From: Winogradskyella sp046545555
GTDB taxonomy: Bacteria; Bacteroidota; Bacteroidia; Flavobacteriales; Flavobacteriaceae
Direction: 5' to 3'
Assembly: GCF_046545555.1 (NCBI RefSeq)
Contig: NZ_JBHZTH010000001.1
Coordinates: forward strand, 1,364,001-1,428,000
DNA: 64,000 bases
The notes beneath the pieces were generated by a model. That model was not told the DNA's origin. It was given only the letters and a program-made list of their open reading frames with translations, and searched no databases. This document shows, one piece after another, positions 7,570 to 16,575 of this stretch (positions are counted from its first letter, which is position 1; every line of letters starts with the position of its first letter). Position numbers and translations under genes: made by a program.

Positions 7570-9794
7570 AAGAAGCTAGACACGACTTCTTTGCCAGAAA
7601 GTACATCATATAATTTACTCTCAAAGTCTTCTTGCTTAAATGGTTTAGAAATTATATCGTTAAAACCAGCTTCGCCAAATTCATGCATTTTATCTTCTAG
7701 TGTTACGGCAGTTAATGCAAAAATAGTTAAGTCTTTATCGAAGGTCCTTATAATTTTTGTTGCTTCTAGTCCGCTAATTCCAGGCATATGAATATCCATA
7801 AGCACAATATTGTAGTTGGTAGATTTAACCTGTTCTACTGCGGCTTCACCATTATCAACTACATCACAATTAAGTCCCATTTTGTTAAGGATCTTTTTTG
7901 TAATCATTTGATTAATTTTATTGTCCTCAACAACTAAAATTTTAACTTCACTTAAATCCAAATCTCCCATTTTATTAGATTGTTTAACTTCTACTACCTT
8001 TGGTGTGGTGACTTCTTCAGCTTTTTCTAATGGAATTTCAAAAAAGAATGTTGTGCCTTTACCAAGCTCACTCTTTAAATAAATTTTACCTTTTAGAATT
8101 TGAATAAGTCCTTTTACAATAGATAAGCCAAGACCAGTACCTCCGTATTTTCTGTTAATTTGTACAGAGCCTTGAGAGAAACTCTCAAACATGTGATCTT
8201 GTTTTTCTTTTGTAATACCAATGCCATTATCTTCAATTTCAAAGCGAAGCGAATACGTTTTGTCCTTTTGGTCAATTTTGTACGCTCTCACCCAGATGTC
8301 TCCATCTTTTGTGAATTTAATTGCATTTCCTAGTAGATTAATTAAGATTTGGGAAATCTTAAGTTGGTCACCATTATAGGATTCTGGTAGGCCAGCTTCA
8401 TAATCAATATGTAATTTTGTGCCATTGTCTTTAGCTGAATTGCTAAGTGCAGAAATCACATTTTCTATTTTACTTTTTAGATTAAAGACTTCAGGATCTA
8501 ACTCCACTTTATTTGCTTCAATTTTATTAATCTGTAAGATGTCATTAATAAAAGTTAATAAGTAATCTCCTGAAAATTTTAATGATTTTAAATGAGGTAT
8601 TTGATGCTCTTTAGGCTTTTCATCAAGTAGCATATTGGTTAAACCGGTTACTGCATACAATGGTGTGCGCAACTCATGTGTTACAGTTGATAAGAAATTA
8701 GCTTTAGTTTTTGATGCTAATTCTGCCTTTTCCTTTGCTACTATAAGTTCATCATTTTTCTTATGCAGCATATTATTGGTTTTTAACCTTATGTTATTGT
8801 TTTTATACAATGATAAAGTTAAGAGCGATAATATTGTAATTAAGGCGATACTTAGTATTGTTGTAATTCTAGTAAAATTACTATCAGCTTTTACTTCGTC
8901 AATTTGAAGTTGAAGTTGAGCATTTTGGTCATCTTTATACTTGTTAATATAAAGGGCAGAAACACCTGGTTTTAGATTTTTGCGTTTAACATTTAATATA
9001 GAATCAGATAATTTAATATGTTGGTTGACATAATTAAGTGAACTTTTGTAATCTCCTCTTTTTTCATGAATATCACTTAGTGTTAAATATGCTTCATTGA
9101 TATTTTCATCAATTTTATGTGCTTTTGCAATTGATAACCCATCTTTTACTTGCGAAAGTGCTAAGTCATTATTATTTAAAGCACTCGATACTTTACCAGA
9201 CTCAATTAGAGCACTACTCAGCCTTCTGTGTTGATCATATTTCTTAGTGATAATAATTGTTTTCTCAAGGGCAGATTTCGCCTCTTCAAATTGTTGTAAA
9301 CCGATATAGGCCTTAGCCTGATTAAGTGTTACTTCTGAGATGTATTCTTCTAACCCTTCTTGTTCAGATAAGTTTTTGGCAGATTTGTAGTATTCAAGGG
9401 CATTTTCATATTCTTCTTTGGTGTTGTGTATAACACCTTTAATATTGAAAGAAACAGCTAGATTTGTGTAATCGTCGTTTTCTCTTTGAATTTGCATTGC
9501 AGTATTTAAAGAGATATTAGCCTTATCAGTTTTTCCAATTATATATTGAACTCTGGCTATTTTAGTATGAATTATACCTTCGCTTTTCTTGTCCTTAATT
9601 TTCTCGGCAATTTCTTTGGCTTTATTTAAATTGTCTAGTGCATTGTAATAATCACCGCGACCGCTATCTAGTTTAGATTGACTAATATGCTCATTTAACC
9701 TTACGGCTAGCATATCTGTATCTTCTACACTATCTTGTTGTGCAAAAATCAGACTACTAAAACATACTAATAAGAGAAATGTGTAATATTTCAT
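7566..9794 (-). CDS. TPR-containing hybrid sensor histidine kinase
   Basis: I place the start at the ATG at 9794-9792, which gives a good signal peptide (MKYYTFLLLVCFSSLIFAQ); an ATG 21 bases upstream is in frame but spoils it. Order of domains: periplasmic TPR-type repeats (about 25-280), one membrane helix near 305-330, a short coiled coil, HisKA with phospho-accepting His in TVTHELRTPL (about 373), and an HATPase with NLLGNAIKF, DNGIGI and GGTGLGLSIVKG. A receiver domain follows with EDNKINQ, phospho-accepting Asp in LMDIHMPG (about 666), TAVT and SKPF. No DNA-binding domain or partner regulator is adjacent. The signal it senses is unknown. Confidence 0.93.
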   Translation of the reverse strand: MKYYTFLLLVCFSSLIFAQQDSVEDTDMLAVRLNEHISQSKLDSGRGDYYNALDNLNKAKEIAEKIKDKKSEGIIHTKIARVQYIIGKTDKANISLNTAMQIQRENDDYTNLAVSFNIKGVIHNTKEEYENALEYYKSAKNLSEQEGLEEYISEVTLNQAKAYIGLQQFEEAKSALEKTIIITKKYDQHRRLSSALIESGKVSSALNNNDLALSQVKDGLSIAKAHKIDENINEAYLTLSDIHEKRGDYKSSLNYVNQHIKLSDSILNVKRKNLKPGVSALYINKYKDDQNAQLQLQIDEVKADSNFTRITTILSIALITILSLLTLSLYKNNNIRLKTNNMLHKKNDELIVAKEKAELASKTKANFLSTVTHELRTPLYAVTGLTNMLLDEKPKEHQIPHLKSLKFSGDYLLTFINDILQINKIEANKVELDPEVFNLKSKIENVISALSNSAKDNGTKLHIDYEAGLPESYNGDQLKISQILINLLGNAIKFTKDGDIWVRAYKIDQKDKTYSLRFEIEDNGIGITKEKQDHMFESFSQGSVQINRKYGGTGLGLSIVKGLIQILKGKIYLKSELGKGTTFFFEIPLEKAEEVTTPKVVEVKQSNKMGDLDLSEVKILVVEDNKINQMITKKILNKMGLNCDVVDNGEAAVEQVKSTNYNIVLMDIHMPGISGLEATKIIRTFDKDLTIFALTAVTLEDKMHEFGEAGFNDIISKPFKQEDFESKLYDVLSGKEVVSSFF

Positions 9795-9834
9795 TTTTGG
9801 GGCATTACAACTCAATTAATAGAAGCAAATATAA

Positions 9835-10851
9835 TTATTTATCCGACAAAACAGCACTTTTATCCGATAAATTGCAAATTAAATCTAAAACTCTCGCGCT
9901 GTAGCCTGTTTCATTATCGTACCAGCCAACAATTTTCACCATATTTCCTATTACAGAAGTCATTTGAGCATCAAAAATACACGAATGGCTATTACCTACT
10001 ATATCTATTGATACTATAGGGTCTTCTGTGTATTCTAATATACCTTTTAAATTAGTAGATGCTGCGGTCTTAAAAAGTGAATTCACCTTATTTATAGAGG
10101 TTGGTCTTTTTACATTAATTGTAATATCCGTTAAAGAACCATTTGCCACAGGTACTCTAATACCACAACCTCCGATAACCTCCGATAATTCTGGGAAAAT
10201 TTTAGTTAAAGCTTTTGCAGCACCAGTTGTAGTTGGGACTATTGACTGACCTGCGGCTCTCGCTCGTCTTAAATCTCTATGAGGTTGGTCGTGGAGACTT
10301 TGATCCGTTGTATAAGAGTGTATGGTAGTTATATAGGCTTGCTCAATACCAAAATATTTTTTAATCAAGGCAATCATAGGTGCAGCATTATTAGTTGTGC
10401 ATGATGCATTGGATAATATTAATTCAGAACCATCGATAGAATTATCATTTACGCCCAAAACAATAGTTTTTATGTCTTCATCTTCAGATGGTACTGATAA
10501 AATAACACGTTTAGCACCATTATTTATATGATGCTGTAGCTCTGATTTACTTTTAAATTTACCCGTAGATTCTATTACAAAGTCTGGTTTTATTGCAGAC
10601 CAATCAATAGAACTTGGATGTGATTCATTAAAAAGAGGAATAGCAACTCCATTTACAATGATGTTGTCGTTATCACAAGAAATAGTTTCATTTAGTACAC
10701 CATGGATACTATCGTACTTTAATAGGTGACTTAAAGTTTTAGCGTCAGCTAAATCATTTATTGCTGTAATTTTAATTTTTGGATGTTTAAGCGCTAACCT
10801 AAATACACGTCGACCAATTCTACCAAATCCATTTATGGCAATAGATATCAT
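9835..10851 (-). CDS. gap: Glyceraldehyde-3-phosphate dehydrogenase
   Basis: Cytosolic enzyme that oxidises glyceraldehyde-3-phosphate with NAD and phosphate. The NAD fold is visible (INGFGRIGRRVFRLAL; Asp33 in AINDLAD suggests NAD preference). The catalytic cysteine is in SNASCTTNNAAP (Cys151), with the partner His in TTIHSYTTDQ. The 338-residue length is standard. Several usually invariant stretches are diverged, such as the early LLKYDSIHGVLNETI block, so this may be a second, specialised paralogue; this cannot be decided here. Its ATG shares one base with the lipA stop (TAATG). Confidence 0.92.
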   Translation of the reverse strand: MISIAINGFGRIGRRVFRLALKHPKIKITAINDLADAKTLSHLLKYDSIHGVLNETISCDNDNIIVNGVAIPLFNESHPSSIDWSAIKPDFVIESTGKFKSKSELQHHINNGAKRVILSVPSEDEDIKTIVLGVNDNSIDGSELILSNASCTTNNAAPMIALIKKYFGIEQAYITTIHSYTTDQSLHDQPHRDLRRARAAGQSIVPTTTGAAKALTKIFPELSEVIGGCGIRVPVANGSLTDITINVKRPTSINKVNSLFKTAASTNLKGILEYTEDPIVSIDIVGNSHSCIFDAQMTSVIGNMVKIVGWYDNETGYSARVLDLICNLSDKSAVLSDK

Positions 10852-11723
10852 TAATTGATGTGTTTTTGTGCCTTATATGAAGATCTTACTAAAGCGCTAC
10901 TTTCTACATGTCTAAAACCTAAGTCTAACCCAATGGCTTTATATTCATCAAATTGTTCAGGGTTAATAAATTGCTTTACGGGTAAATGCTTTTTACTAGG
11001 TTGAAGATATTGACCAATTGTAACTACATCTACATCATTTTCGCGCAAGTCGTGAAGTGTTTCTATAACTTCTTCACGCTGTTCTCCCAAACCTAGCATT
11101 ATACCTGATTTGGTTCTACGTTGCCCTTGCTGTTTAAGGTATTTTAAAACTCCCATGCTTCGGTCGTATTTTGCTTGAATACGTACTTCTCGAGTTAAAC
11201 GTCTTACTGTTTCAATATTATGAGATACCACTTCTGGGGCAACATCTACAATTCTATCTATATGTCTTTCTAAACCTTGAAAATCTGGAATAAGTGTTTC
11301 GAGTGTCGTTTCTGGGTTCATACGTCTAACCGCTTTCACAGTTTCTGACCACATAATACTTCCCATATCTTTTAAATCATCTCTATCTACACTTGTTAAA
11401 ACGGCATGTTTAATTTGCATGAGTTTTATAGAACGTGCAACTTTTTCTGGCTCATCCCAATCTACTGTTTCTGGTCGTCCTGTTTTAACTCCACAAAATC
11501 CACAAGAGCGCGTGCAAACATTACCTAAGATCATAAAGGTAGCTGTTCCTTCTCCCCAACATTCTCCCATGTTAGGGCAACTACCAGAAGTACAGATAGT
11601 ATTTAGTTTATACTTATCGACTAGACTTCTCAGTTCTGTATATTTTTTACCTGTAGGTAATTTTACTCTTAGCCATTTAGGCTTGCGTTCTGGTAAGATA
11701 GTTGAAGCAACTTTAGTTTCCAT
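10851..11723 (-). CDS. lipA: Lipoyl synthase
   Basis: Radical SAM enzyme that inserts two sulfurs into protein-bound octanoyl groups. Both iron-sulfur sites are visible: the auxiliary cluster C44-x4-C49-x5-C55 (CTSGSCPNMGEC) and the radical SAM cluster CTRSCGFC (70, 74, 77). The C-terminal Arg-Ser-Ser-Tyr (LVRSSYKA) that closes the auxiliary site is present. Length of 290 is normal. It overlaps gap by one base, which implies coupled translation; the reason for pairing these two is not evident beyond central carbon metabolism. Confidence 0.97.
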   Translation of the reverse strand: METKVASTILPERKPKWLRVKLPTGKKYTELRSLVDKYKLNTICTSGSCPNMGECWGEGTATFMILGNVCTRSCGFCGVKTGRPETVDWDEPEKVARSIKLMQIKHAVLTSVDRDDLKDMGSIMWSETVKAVRRMNPETTLETLIPDFQGLERHIDRIVDVAPEVVSHNIETVRRLTREVRIQAKYDRSMGVLKYLKQQGQRRTKSGIMLGLGEQREEVIETLHDLRENDVDVVTIGQYLQPSKKHLPVKQFINPEQFDEYKAIGLDLGFRHVESSALVRSSYKAQKHIN

Positions 11724-11773
11724 TCCTTTTCAATTTCAAAAAACAAAGATACGAAGTAAAATATTAAAACATC

Positions 11774-13018
11774 TTATAGTAGAGTAAGATACCATATACT
11801 AAATCCTGCAAGAAATAGAATGCCCAGCCAAGATAAAATATGAAGCTTTAAACTTGGTCTCCACTCTTTTGGTGTGTGCTTACTAGAAATTAATCTATAA
11901 TTAATTATGGCATAAAAAGGTGCCGTTATAAAAGAAAGTATTGTAGCGATTTTAATTAGCAGTCCCATCTCTGATGCAAAAGCAAAAAAGATAATAAGAG
12001 TGCCAAACGTCAAAATTAAAATCCAAAGTAAATAGCCCTTTTTAAACGTTTTTTTTGTGAGAAGTTCTAAACTTTTAGACATAGCTCTTGGCGACGCGTC
12101 TAGAGTTGTTATAGTCGTACTAAACATAGTTGTGAAGGCGGCAATACCTATTATAATGTAGGCCCAATTTCCTAAACTTTTAGTATATAAATCAATCAAT
12201 TGGTTAGAAAAAACAGCAGCTTTATTACTAAATACTTCTCCAGTATTAAACATTATAAAGTAGCCTAAGCAAACAAATGCTAATCCTAATACAATAGCGC
12301 CAATATAACCAATATTAAAATCGAGTAATGCCGTTTTTGGTGTAAAAGCTCCTTTGTTTTTTTTCTTTTCTATTGCCCAAATAGAGTGCCAAACAGAAAT
12401 ATCTAGAGGAGCTGGCATCCAACCCATAAAAGCAATTAAAAAAGCTATTTCCGTAGTGTTTTCTGGTAATACTTGAGTCCAAGTTATTGGTTTGTCAAAT
12501 TCAGTAAAAGCAAAAGTAACCGCAAGAAGTGTGCTAACGGTGAGTACAATAATAATGACTTTAATGAGTTTGTCTAATGCACTGTACTTGCCAAGAAATA
12601 GTATTAAAAGGCAAATTGATAAGATAATAACAGTCCAGATTTCAACACTAGAAATACTGGAATAGCCTAAGTTTAAAAAAGTTATATCACCAAATAAGGA
12701 ATTTGCCAAACCAGCACTAACTATAGTTACAGCAGTTTGAATGGTAAACATAGTTCCTAAGCTTAATATAAAATAAGCTATAAGTACTCCTTTTCCTAAT
12801 TTATTATAGCCTTCTAAAAGGGTTTCTCCTGTTGCAGAAGCATACCTTGGACCATATTGAAAAAATGGATATTTAAACAAATTCACCAATAGTAATGCCC
12901 ATAATAAGCCTAAACCAAAATCAGCACCAGCCCTTGTAGATTGAACTAAGTGGGATACTCCGATTGCAGCACCTGCAAATAATAAACCTGGACCTAATTT
13001 TTTAAATACAGATAACAT
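11774..13018 (-). CDS. Divergent NRAMP-family membrane transporter
   Basis: A 414-residue protein with about 11 hydrophobic helices and the NRAMP/LeuT-type start (LGPGLLFAGAAIGVSHLVQSTRAGA). In metal-transporting NRAMP proteins, helix 1 carries DPGN and helix 6 carries A/C-x2-MPH. Here helix 1 reads AAIGVSHLVQST and helix 6 reads FMGWMPAPLDISVWHS, so the Asp, Asn and the usual His neighbour are missing, and only Met-Pro is kept. The substrate is therefore uncertain and may not be a divalent metal. Its ATG shares one base with the sigma factor stop. Confidence 0.8.
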   Translation of the reverse strand: MLSVFKKLGPGLLFAGAAIGVSHLVQSTRAGADFGLGLLWALLLVNLFKYPFFQYGPRYASATGETLLEGYNKLGKGVLIAYFILSLGTMFTIQTAVTIVSAGLANSLFGDITFLNLGYSSISSVEIWTVIILSICLLILFLGKYSALDKLIKVIIIVLTVSTLLAVTFAFTEFDKPITWTQVLPENTTEIAFLIAFMGWMPAPLDISVWHSIWAIEKKKNKGAFTPKTALLDFNIGYIGAIVLGLAFVCLGYFIMFNTGEVFSNKAAVFSNQLIDLYTKSLGNWAYIIIGIAAFTTMFSTTITTLDASPRAMSKSLELLTKKTFKKGYLLWILILTFGTLIIFFAFASEMGLLIKIATILSFITAPFYAIINYRLISSKHTPKEWRPSLKLHILSWLGILFLAGFSIWYLTLL

Positions 13019-13563
13019 TAAGCTTTTGTAATAATTTCCGCTAAGAGTTTTTTAGCTCTAAGAAGCTTTACTTTTACATTATTCATGGATTCATTAAGTT
13101 CTTGTGAAATTTCTTTGTAACTCAGTTCTTGAAAATATCTTAGATTAATTACTTCTTGATAATGCGGTTTTAACTTTTTAATATCGCGTAATAAGTTTGC
13201 TAAATTTTGTTCAGTAATAATTTTATCTTCTGGTGTCGGCGAGTCGTCTACAATGTCTAAATATTTATGATCATTACCCTTTGACGAATTTCGGATAATC
13301 TTTTTTTGTTTTCTGACTAAATCTATGTGAATATTTTTTGATATAGTTATAAGCCAGGTTTTAAAAGTGTATTCTTCTTTATATGTATTAATTTTATCAA
13401 AGGCTTTAGAAAATGTTTGAATTGTAATATCCTCAGCATCGATTTCATTTTTGGTTCTTTTCAGTTGAAACCCATAAACATCATTCCAAAACGTATCTAG
13501 TAGAAAATTGAAGGCAATTTGATTATTACTCTTTGCCTTAATAATAGCTTCTTTTACTTCCAA
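13018..13563 (-). CDS. ECF-type RNA polymerase sigma factor
   Basis: A 181-residue sigma-70 family protein with region 2 (FNFLLDTFWNDVYGFQLKRTKNEIDAEDITIQTFSKAFDK, split here as the -10 recognition helix) and region 4 (YQEVINLRYFQELSYKEISQEL...VKVKLLRAKKLL, helix-turn-helix). No anti-sigma factor is next to it. It sits between a glycosyltransferase gene (overlap 10 bases upstream) and the NRAMP-like gene (overlap 1 base), so all three are translated from one message. It may respond to, or control, an envelope function. Confidence 0.9.
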   Translation of the reverse strand: MEVKEAIIKAKSNNQIAFNFLLDTFWNDVYGFQLKRTKNEIDAEDITIQTFSKAFDKINTYKEEYTFKTWLITISKNIHIDLVRKQKKIIRNSSKGNDHKYLDIVDDSPTPEDKIITEQNLANLLRDIKKLKPHYQEVINLRYFQELSYKEISQELNESMNNVKVKLLRAKKLLAEIITKA

Positions 13564-14666
13564 TGCTTTGGTTTAGATATAAGATTAGCAATAAAGATAC
13601 TTAATTGTGTAAGAATTAAAAATATTTCGAGAATAGGTGTCAGAATAATAAGGTCAGTTTCATTAAGCTTTCTTGCGGTAAGCCCAAAAGATAAGATCTG
13701 GATTAAAAAACGAAGAACGATTAAAGCTAAAACCCATTTCAAGTTATACTGTAGTAAAATTAATAAAGCTCCCAATACCCAGAAAATAAGTTGAGAGCTA
13801 TAAAAAAGCCCTAGTAATAGTTTGTGTTTTGTTCTATAAAACTTTGCTGTACTAATGTGCCTGCGTTTTTGTAAAACCCAATCTTTAATCGATGTTTTTG
13901 GCTCAGAAATAGTGAAACTTTCTTTACAGTATATGATCGATGTATTTTTATTGTTAGCGACCTCGTTGATAAATAAATCATCATCTCCTGATTTTAGAGT
14001 CATATGGTTGCTAAAACCAGAATTATTGAAAAATAATGGTTTTCTATATGCCATATTTCTGCCGACTCCCATATAAGGTGAGCCCATACTAGTATAAGAA
14101 AAATATTGTAAAGCCGTCATCACTGTTTCAAAACGAATAACTTTGTTTAAAACCGAATATGGCTTTTTGTCATAAGCTCCATATCCTAAAACGATAGATT
14201 TTTCATTAGAAAATTTACTACTTAAGTATGTTAGCCATTTTTGGGAGTTTGGTTTACAATCTGCGTCTGTAAAAACTAAAAACTCATGAGAAGCGGCTTT
14301 TATGCCCAGTGTTAGGGCATACTTTTTATTACCCCAAAAAGTTTCAGTCGTTTTTACATCAACTATTTTAATATTCTCATGCAAGTCTTGAAAACCCTCC
14401 ATAACGTCTAAAGTCTCATCGGATGAGCTATCATTAACTAAAACAATTTCAAAATTTGAATAGTTCTGATTTAGAATGAAAGGAATATTTTTCTTTAAAT
14501 TTTCAGCTTCATTCTTTGCGCAAATAATAACAGAAAGAGGTATGTTGTTTTTTAACCTAAAGTCATCTCGTTTTGTCGAAAACGAAAAAAGAAAAGAGGT
14601 ATAATAAATATTTTGAATACAAACAATTACAACAAAAACAATGAAAAGTATTGTAGTAATACCCAT
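13554..14666 (-). CDS. Family 2 glycosyltransferase, membrane-bound
   Basis: A 370-residue GT-A enzyme. An N-terminal membrane helix (residues 1-25) precedes SVIICAKNEAENLKKNIP, the nucleotide-binding DSSSDET, and the metal-binding FTDADCKP motif. GDDDLFINE and the basic KRRHISTAKFY (resembling the Q/RxxRW-type acceptor motif) follow. Two to three C-terminal hydrophobic helices complete it, as in processive or lipid-linked-sugar GT2 enzymes. The donor and acceptor are unknown. Overlaps the sigma factor gene by 10 bases. Confidence 0.88.
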   Translation of the reverse strand: MGITTILFIVFVVIVCIQNIYYTSFLFSFSTKRDDFRLKNNIPLSVIICAKNEAENLKKNIPFILNQNYSNFEIVLVNDSSSDETLDVMEGFQDLHENIKIVDVKTTETFWGNKKYALTLGIKAASHEFLVFTDADCKPNSQKWLTYLSSKFSNEKSIVLGYGAYDKKPYSVLNKVIRFETVMTALQYFSYTSMGSPYMGVGRNMAYRKPLFFNNSGFSNHMTLKSGDDDLFINEVANNKNTSIIYCKESFTISEPKTSIKDWVLQKRRHISTAKFYRTKHKLLLGLFYSSQLIFWVLGALLILLQYNLKWVLALIVLRFLIQILSFGLTARKLNETDLIILTPILEIFLILTQLSIFIANLISKPKHWK

Positions 14667-14673
14667 TTAAATT

Positions 14674-14877
14674 TTAAGAATGTTGAGGTTCATTACAATC
14701 CTTAAATTCATCTGCTGTTTTACCACAGAAGCCACAAGCCTCACCGCTTTTATTAAGCATTGGATTCTGACTGGCGCAAGTACCAGCAAATTCACCGTCT
14801 TTTTTCGCCCATATTTTTATGGCTATGCCTGCAAAGGCTAAGGCTAATAATCCAAGAGTTAGGAGTAACAATTTCAT
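14674..14877 (-). CDS. Small Cys-rich membrane or secreted protein
   Basis: A 67-residue protein with one N-terminal hydrophobic segment (LLLLTLGLLALAFAGIAIKIW) and a short tail containing five cysteines: TCAS, then ACGFCGKTADEFKDC. The CxxC plus two further cysteines could bind iron or zinc, or form disulfides. It has the look of a conserved small flavobacterial 'membrane or secreted protein', function unknown. It is 7 bases upstream of the glycosyltransferase gene and probably leads that operon. Confidence 0.7.
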   Translation of the reverse strand: MKLLLLTLGLLALAFAGIAIKIWAKKDGEFAGTCASQNPMLNKSGEACGFCGKTADEFKDCNEPQHS

Positions 14878-15009
14878 AGTATAAGTTAATTTTTTACAAA
14901 GATAATGCTTTTACTTTATTTTCTAATTTCTGGTTAAAAGTGACTTAATTACCTGATGGTGTGTCCTATTTCCATATAAACATTTTTTACTAACTAATAT
15001 ATTATAATT

Positions 15010-15696
15010 ATGAAAAAATTATTTGCTGAATTTTTTGGAACATTTTGGCTTGTTTTTGGTGGTTGTGGTAGCGCTGTTTTTGCTGCCGGATTTCCAGAAC
15101 TAGGAATTGGATTTGTAGGAGTTTCATTAGCTTTTGGTCTTACCGTATTGACGATGGCGTATGCTGTGGGTCATATCTCTGGTGGTCATTTTAATCCTGC
15201 TGTATCTATAGGCCTTTGGGCTGGTGGAAAATTTGAAGCTAAAAATTTAATTGGTTACATCATTGCACAGGTTGTTGGTGCGATAGTTGCTGCCGCTGCA
15301 TTGTATCTCATTCTTTCGGGTAAAGCTGGTTTTGAATCTGTTGGTGGATTTGCTTCAAACGGTTATGGTGATTTATCGCCAGATGGTTATAGTATGACGG
15401 CTGTAATTTTGGCTGAAGTTATTTTAACTGCTTTTTTCTTAATTGTAATTTTAGGAAGTACAAATACTAGAGCACCTAAAGGCTTTGCTCCAATAGCAAT
15501 TGGTTTAGCTTTAACTTTAATTCATTTAATAAGTATTCCTATTTCAAATACATCTGTAAATCCTGCAAGATCTTTAAGTCAAGCGATATTCTCAGATGGA
15601 GGTCATTTAGCCCAAGTATGGGTGTTTTGGGCAGCACCAATTGTAGGTGCTATTATTGGTGGTATAATCCACAAAGCACTTTTTGAAAAAGAATAA
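15010..15696 (+). CDS. aqpZ: Aquaporin Z-type water channel
   Basis: A 228-residue inner-membrane channel with six helices and both pore motifs: HFNPAVSIG (NPA 62-64) and TSVNPARSL (NPA 184-186). The second motif carries the selectivity-filter Arg187. The length, the GGCGSAVFAAGFP start and the His-rich GHISGGHFN loop fit water-specific AqpZ and not a glycerol facilitator. The gene stands alone with a terminator shared with the convergent anti-sigma gene. Confidence 0.95.
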   Translation: MKKLFAEFFGTFWLVFGGCGSAVFAAGFPELGIGFVGVSLAFGLTVLTMAYAVGHISGGHFNPAVSIGLWAGGKFEAKNLIGYIIAQVVGAIVAAAALYLILSGKAGFESVGGFASNGYGDLSPDGYSMTAVILAEVILTAFFLIVILGSTNTRAPKGFAPIAIGLALTLIHLISIPISNTSVNPARSLSQAIFSDGGHLAQVWVFWAAPIVGAIIGGIIHKALFEKE

Positions 15697-15712
15697 ATAC
15701 TATTCAATAAAT

Positions 15713-15748
15713 AAAAAAAAGGGACTCAATTTAATGAGTCTCTTTTTT
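15713..15748. terminator. Bidirectional intrinsic terminator
   Basis: Eight A's, then GACTCA paired with TGAGTC over a 6-base loop, then a T-run; placed between the convergent aqpZ and anti-sigma genes. Confidence 0.8.
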
Positions 15749-15772
15749 ATTAAATAGAATTTGAGCTTCTAT

Positions 15773-16570
15773 CTATTCTTCTTTAAGTGATATTTCTGCC
15801 ACTTCGGTACTATTGTTGTCGGTGTCATCTCCGTTCTTTCCGATTTTTATACTTAGTGCTAATGCATCTTCCATATAAGGAATTTGTTTCAATTTACGGT
15901 CAGCCTCGTCTAGTATGCCTAAGTTAACCATTCTGTCTTGAAGCTCAGCCCAAATTTGATAATGTTGATCTTTTGGTAATTGAGGTAATGCAATAACATC
16001 TATCATTGATGTTTTGTCAACTGAATTTATGTAAGCTACAGTTTTTAAATTTTTTGCACGTTCATTTCCGTTGATGACATATTTTTTAGCATCAGGATTA
16101 TTGAGTTTTAATAATTCCTTAGACAATTCATCTAGCTTAGAATTATTCTTGTCAATATCGCTTCTAAGATCAAGAATTTCTGCATCAACAATAGTGTTTT
16201 CACTATTTAATTGTTGATTTTTTTGATATAGCATAAAAGTAGTAACAGCAAAAAGGATAGCGGCCGCACTGGCAGCAATGCTATACCAAGGTGTTTTATT
16301 TTTTTGAACTAGCTGTATCACTTTTGTTTCATTAATTTCATCTAATGATTCTAAAATATTAGATAAGATGTGATTAGGTGCATCCATTGCACCAGCCTTT
16401 GCTATAACTTGCAGATTATCTTGAAGTTTTTCATACGCAGAAGCTACTTCGGGATATTGATATATATAATGTTCTACTTCTTTAGATTCTTCCATGGAAG
16501 TTTCTCCAACTAAATACTTATTAAGTAAGTCGGAATTTAAAAAGCTATGTAATTTTGTTTCCATATTCAA
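15773..16570 (-). CDS. Anti-sigma factor (RskA-type)
   Basis: A 265-residue single-pass membrane protein that probably holds the sigma factor encoded 5 bases upstream. The cytoplasmic part (about 1-90) has the zinc-less anti-sigma fold (LLNKYLVGETSMEESKEVEHYI). A membrane helix follows at about 97-115 (SIAASAAAILFAVTTFMLY), then a coiled-coil linker. The periplasmic RskA C-terminal domain contains DVIALPQLPKDQHYQIWAEL and MVNLGIL. An alternative start two codons later (METKLHSF) is equally plausible. Confidence 0.88.
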   Translation of the reverse strand: MNMETKLHSFLNSDLLNKYLVGETSMEESKEVEHYIYQYPEVASAYEKLQDNLQVIAKAGAMDAPNHILSNILESLDEINETKVIQLVQKNKTPWYSIAASAAAILFAVTTFMLYQKNQQLNSENTIVDAEILDLRSDIDKNNSKLDELSKELLKLNNPDAKKYVINGNERAKNLKTVAYINSVDKTSMIDVIALPQLPKDQHYQIWAELQDRMVNLGILDEADRKLKQIPYMEDALALSIKIGKNGDDTDNNSTEVAEISLKEE

Positions 16571-16575
16571 TTAAT

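Noticed and set aside
9795..9815. Upstream start for the histidine kinase
   Set aside because: The seven added residues (MSCNAPK) come before an otherwise regular signal peptide and weaken it.
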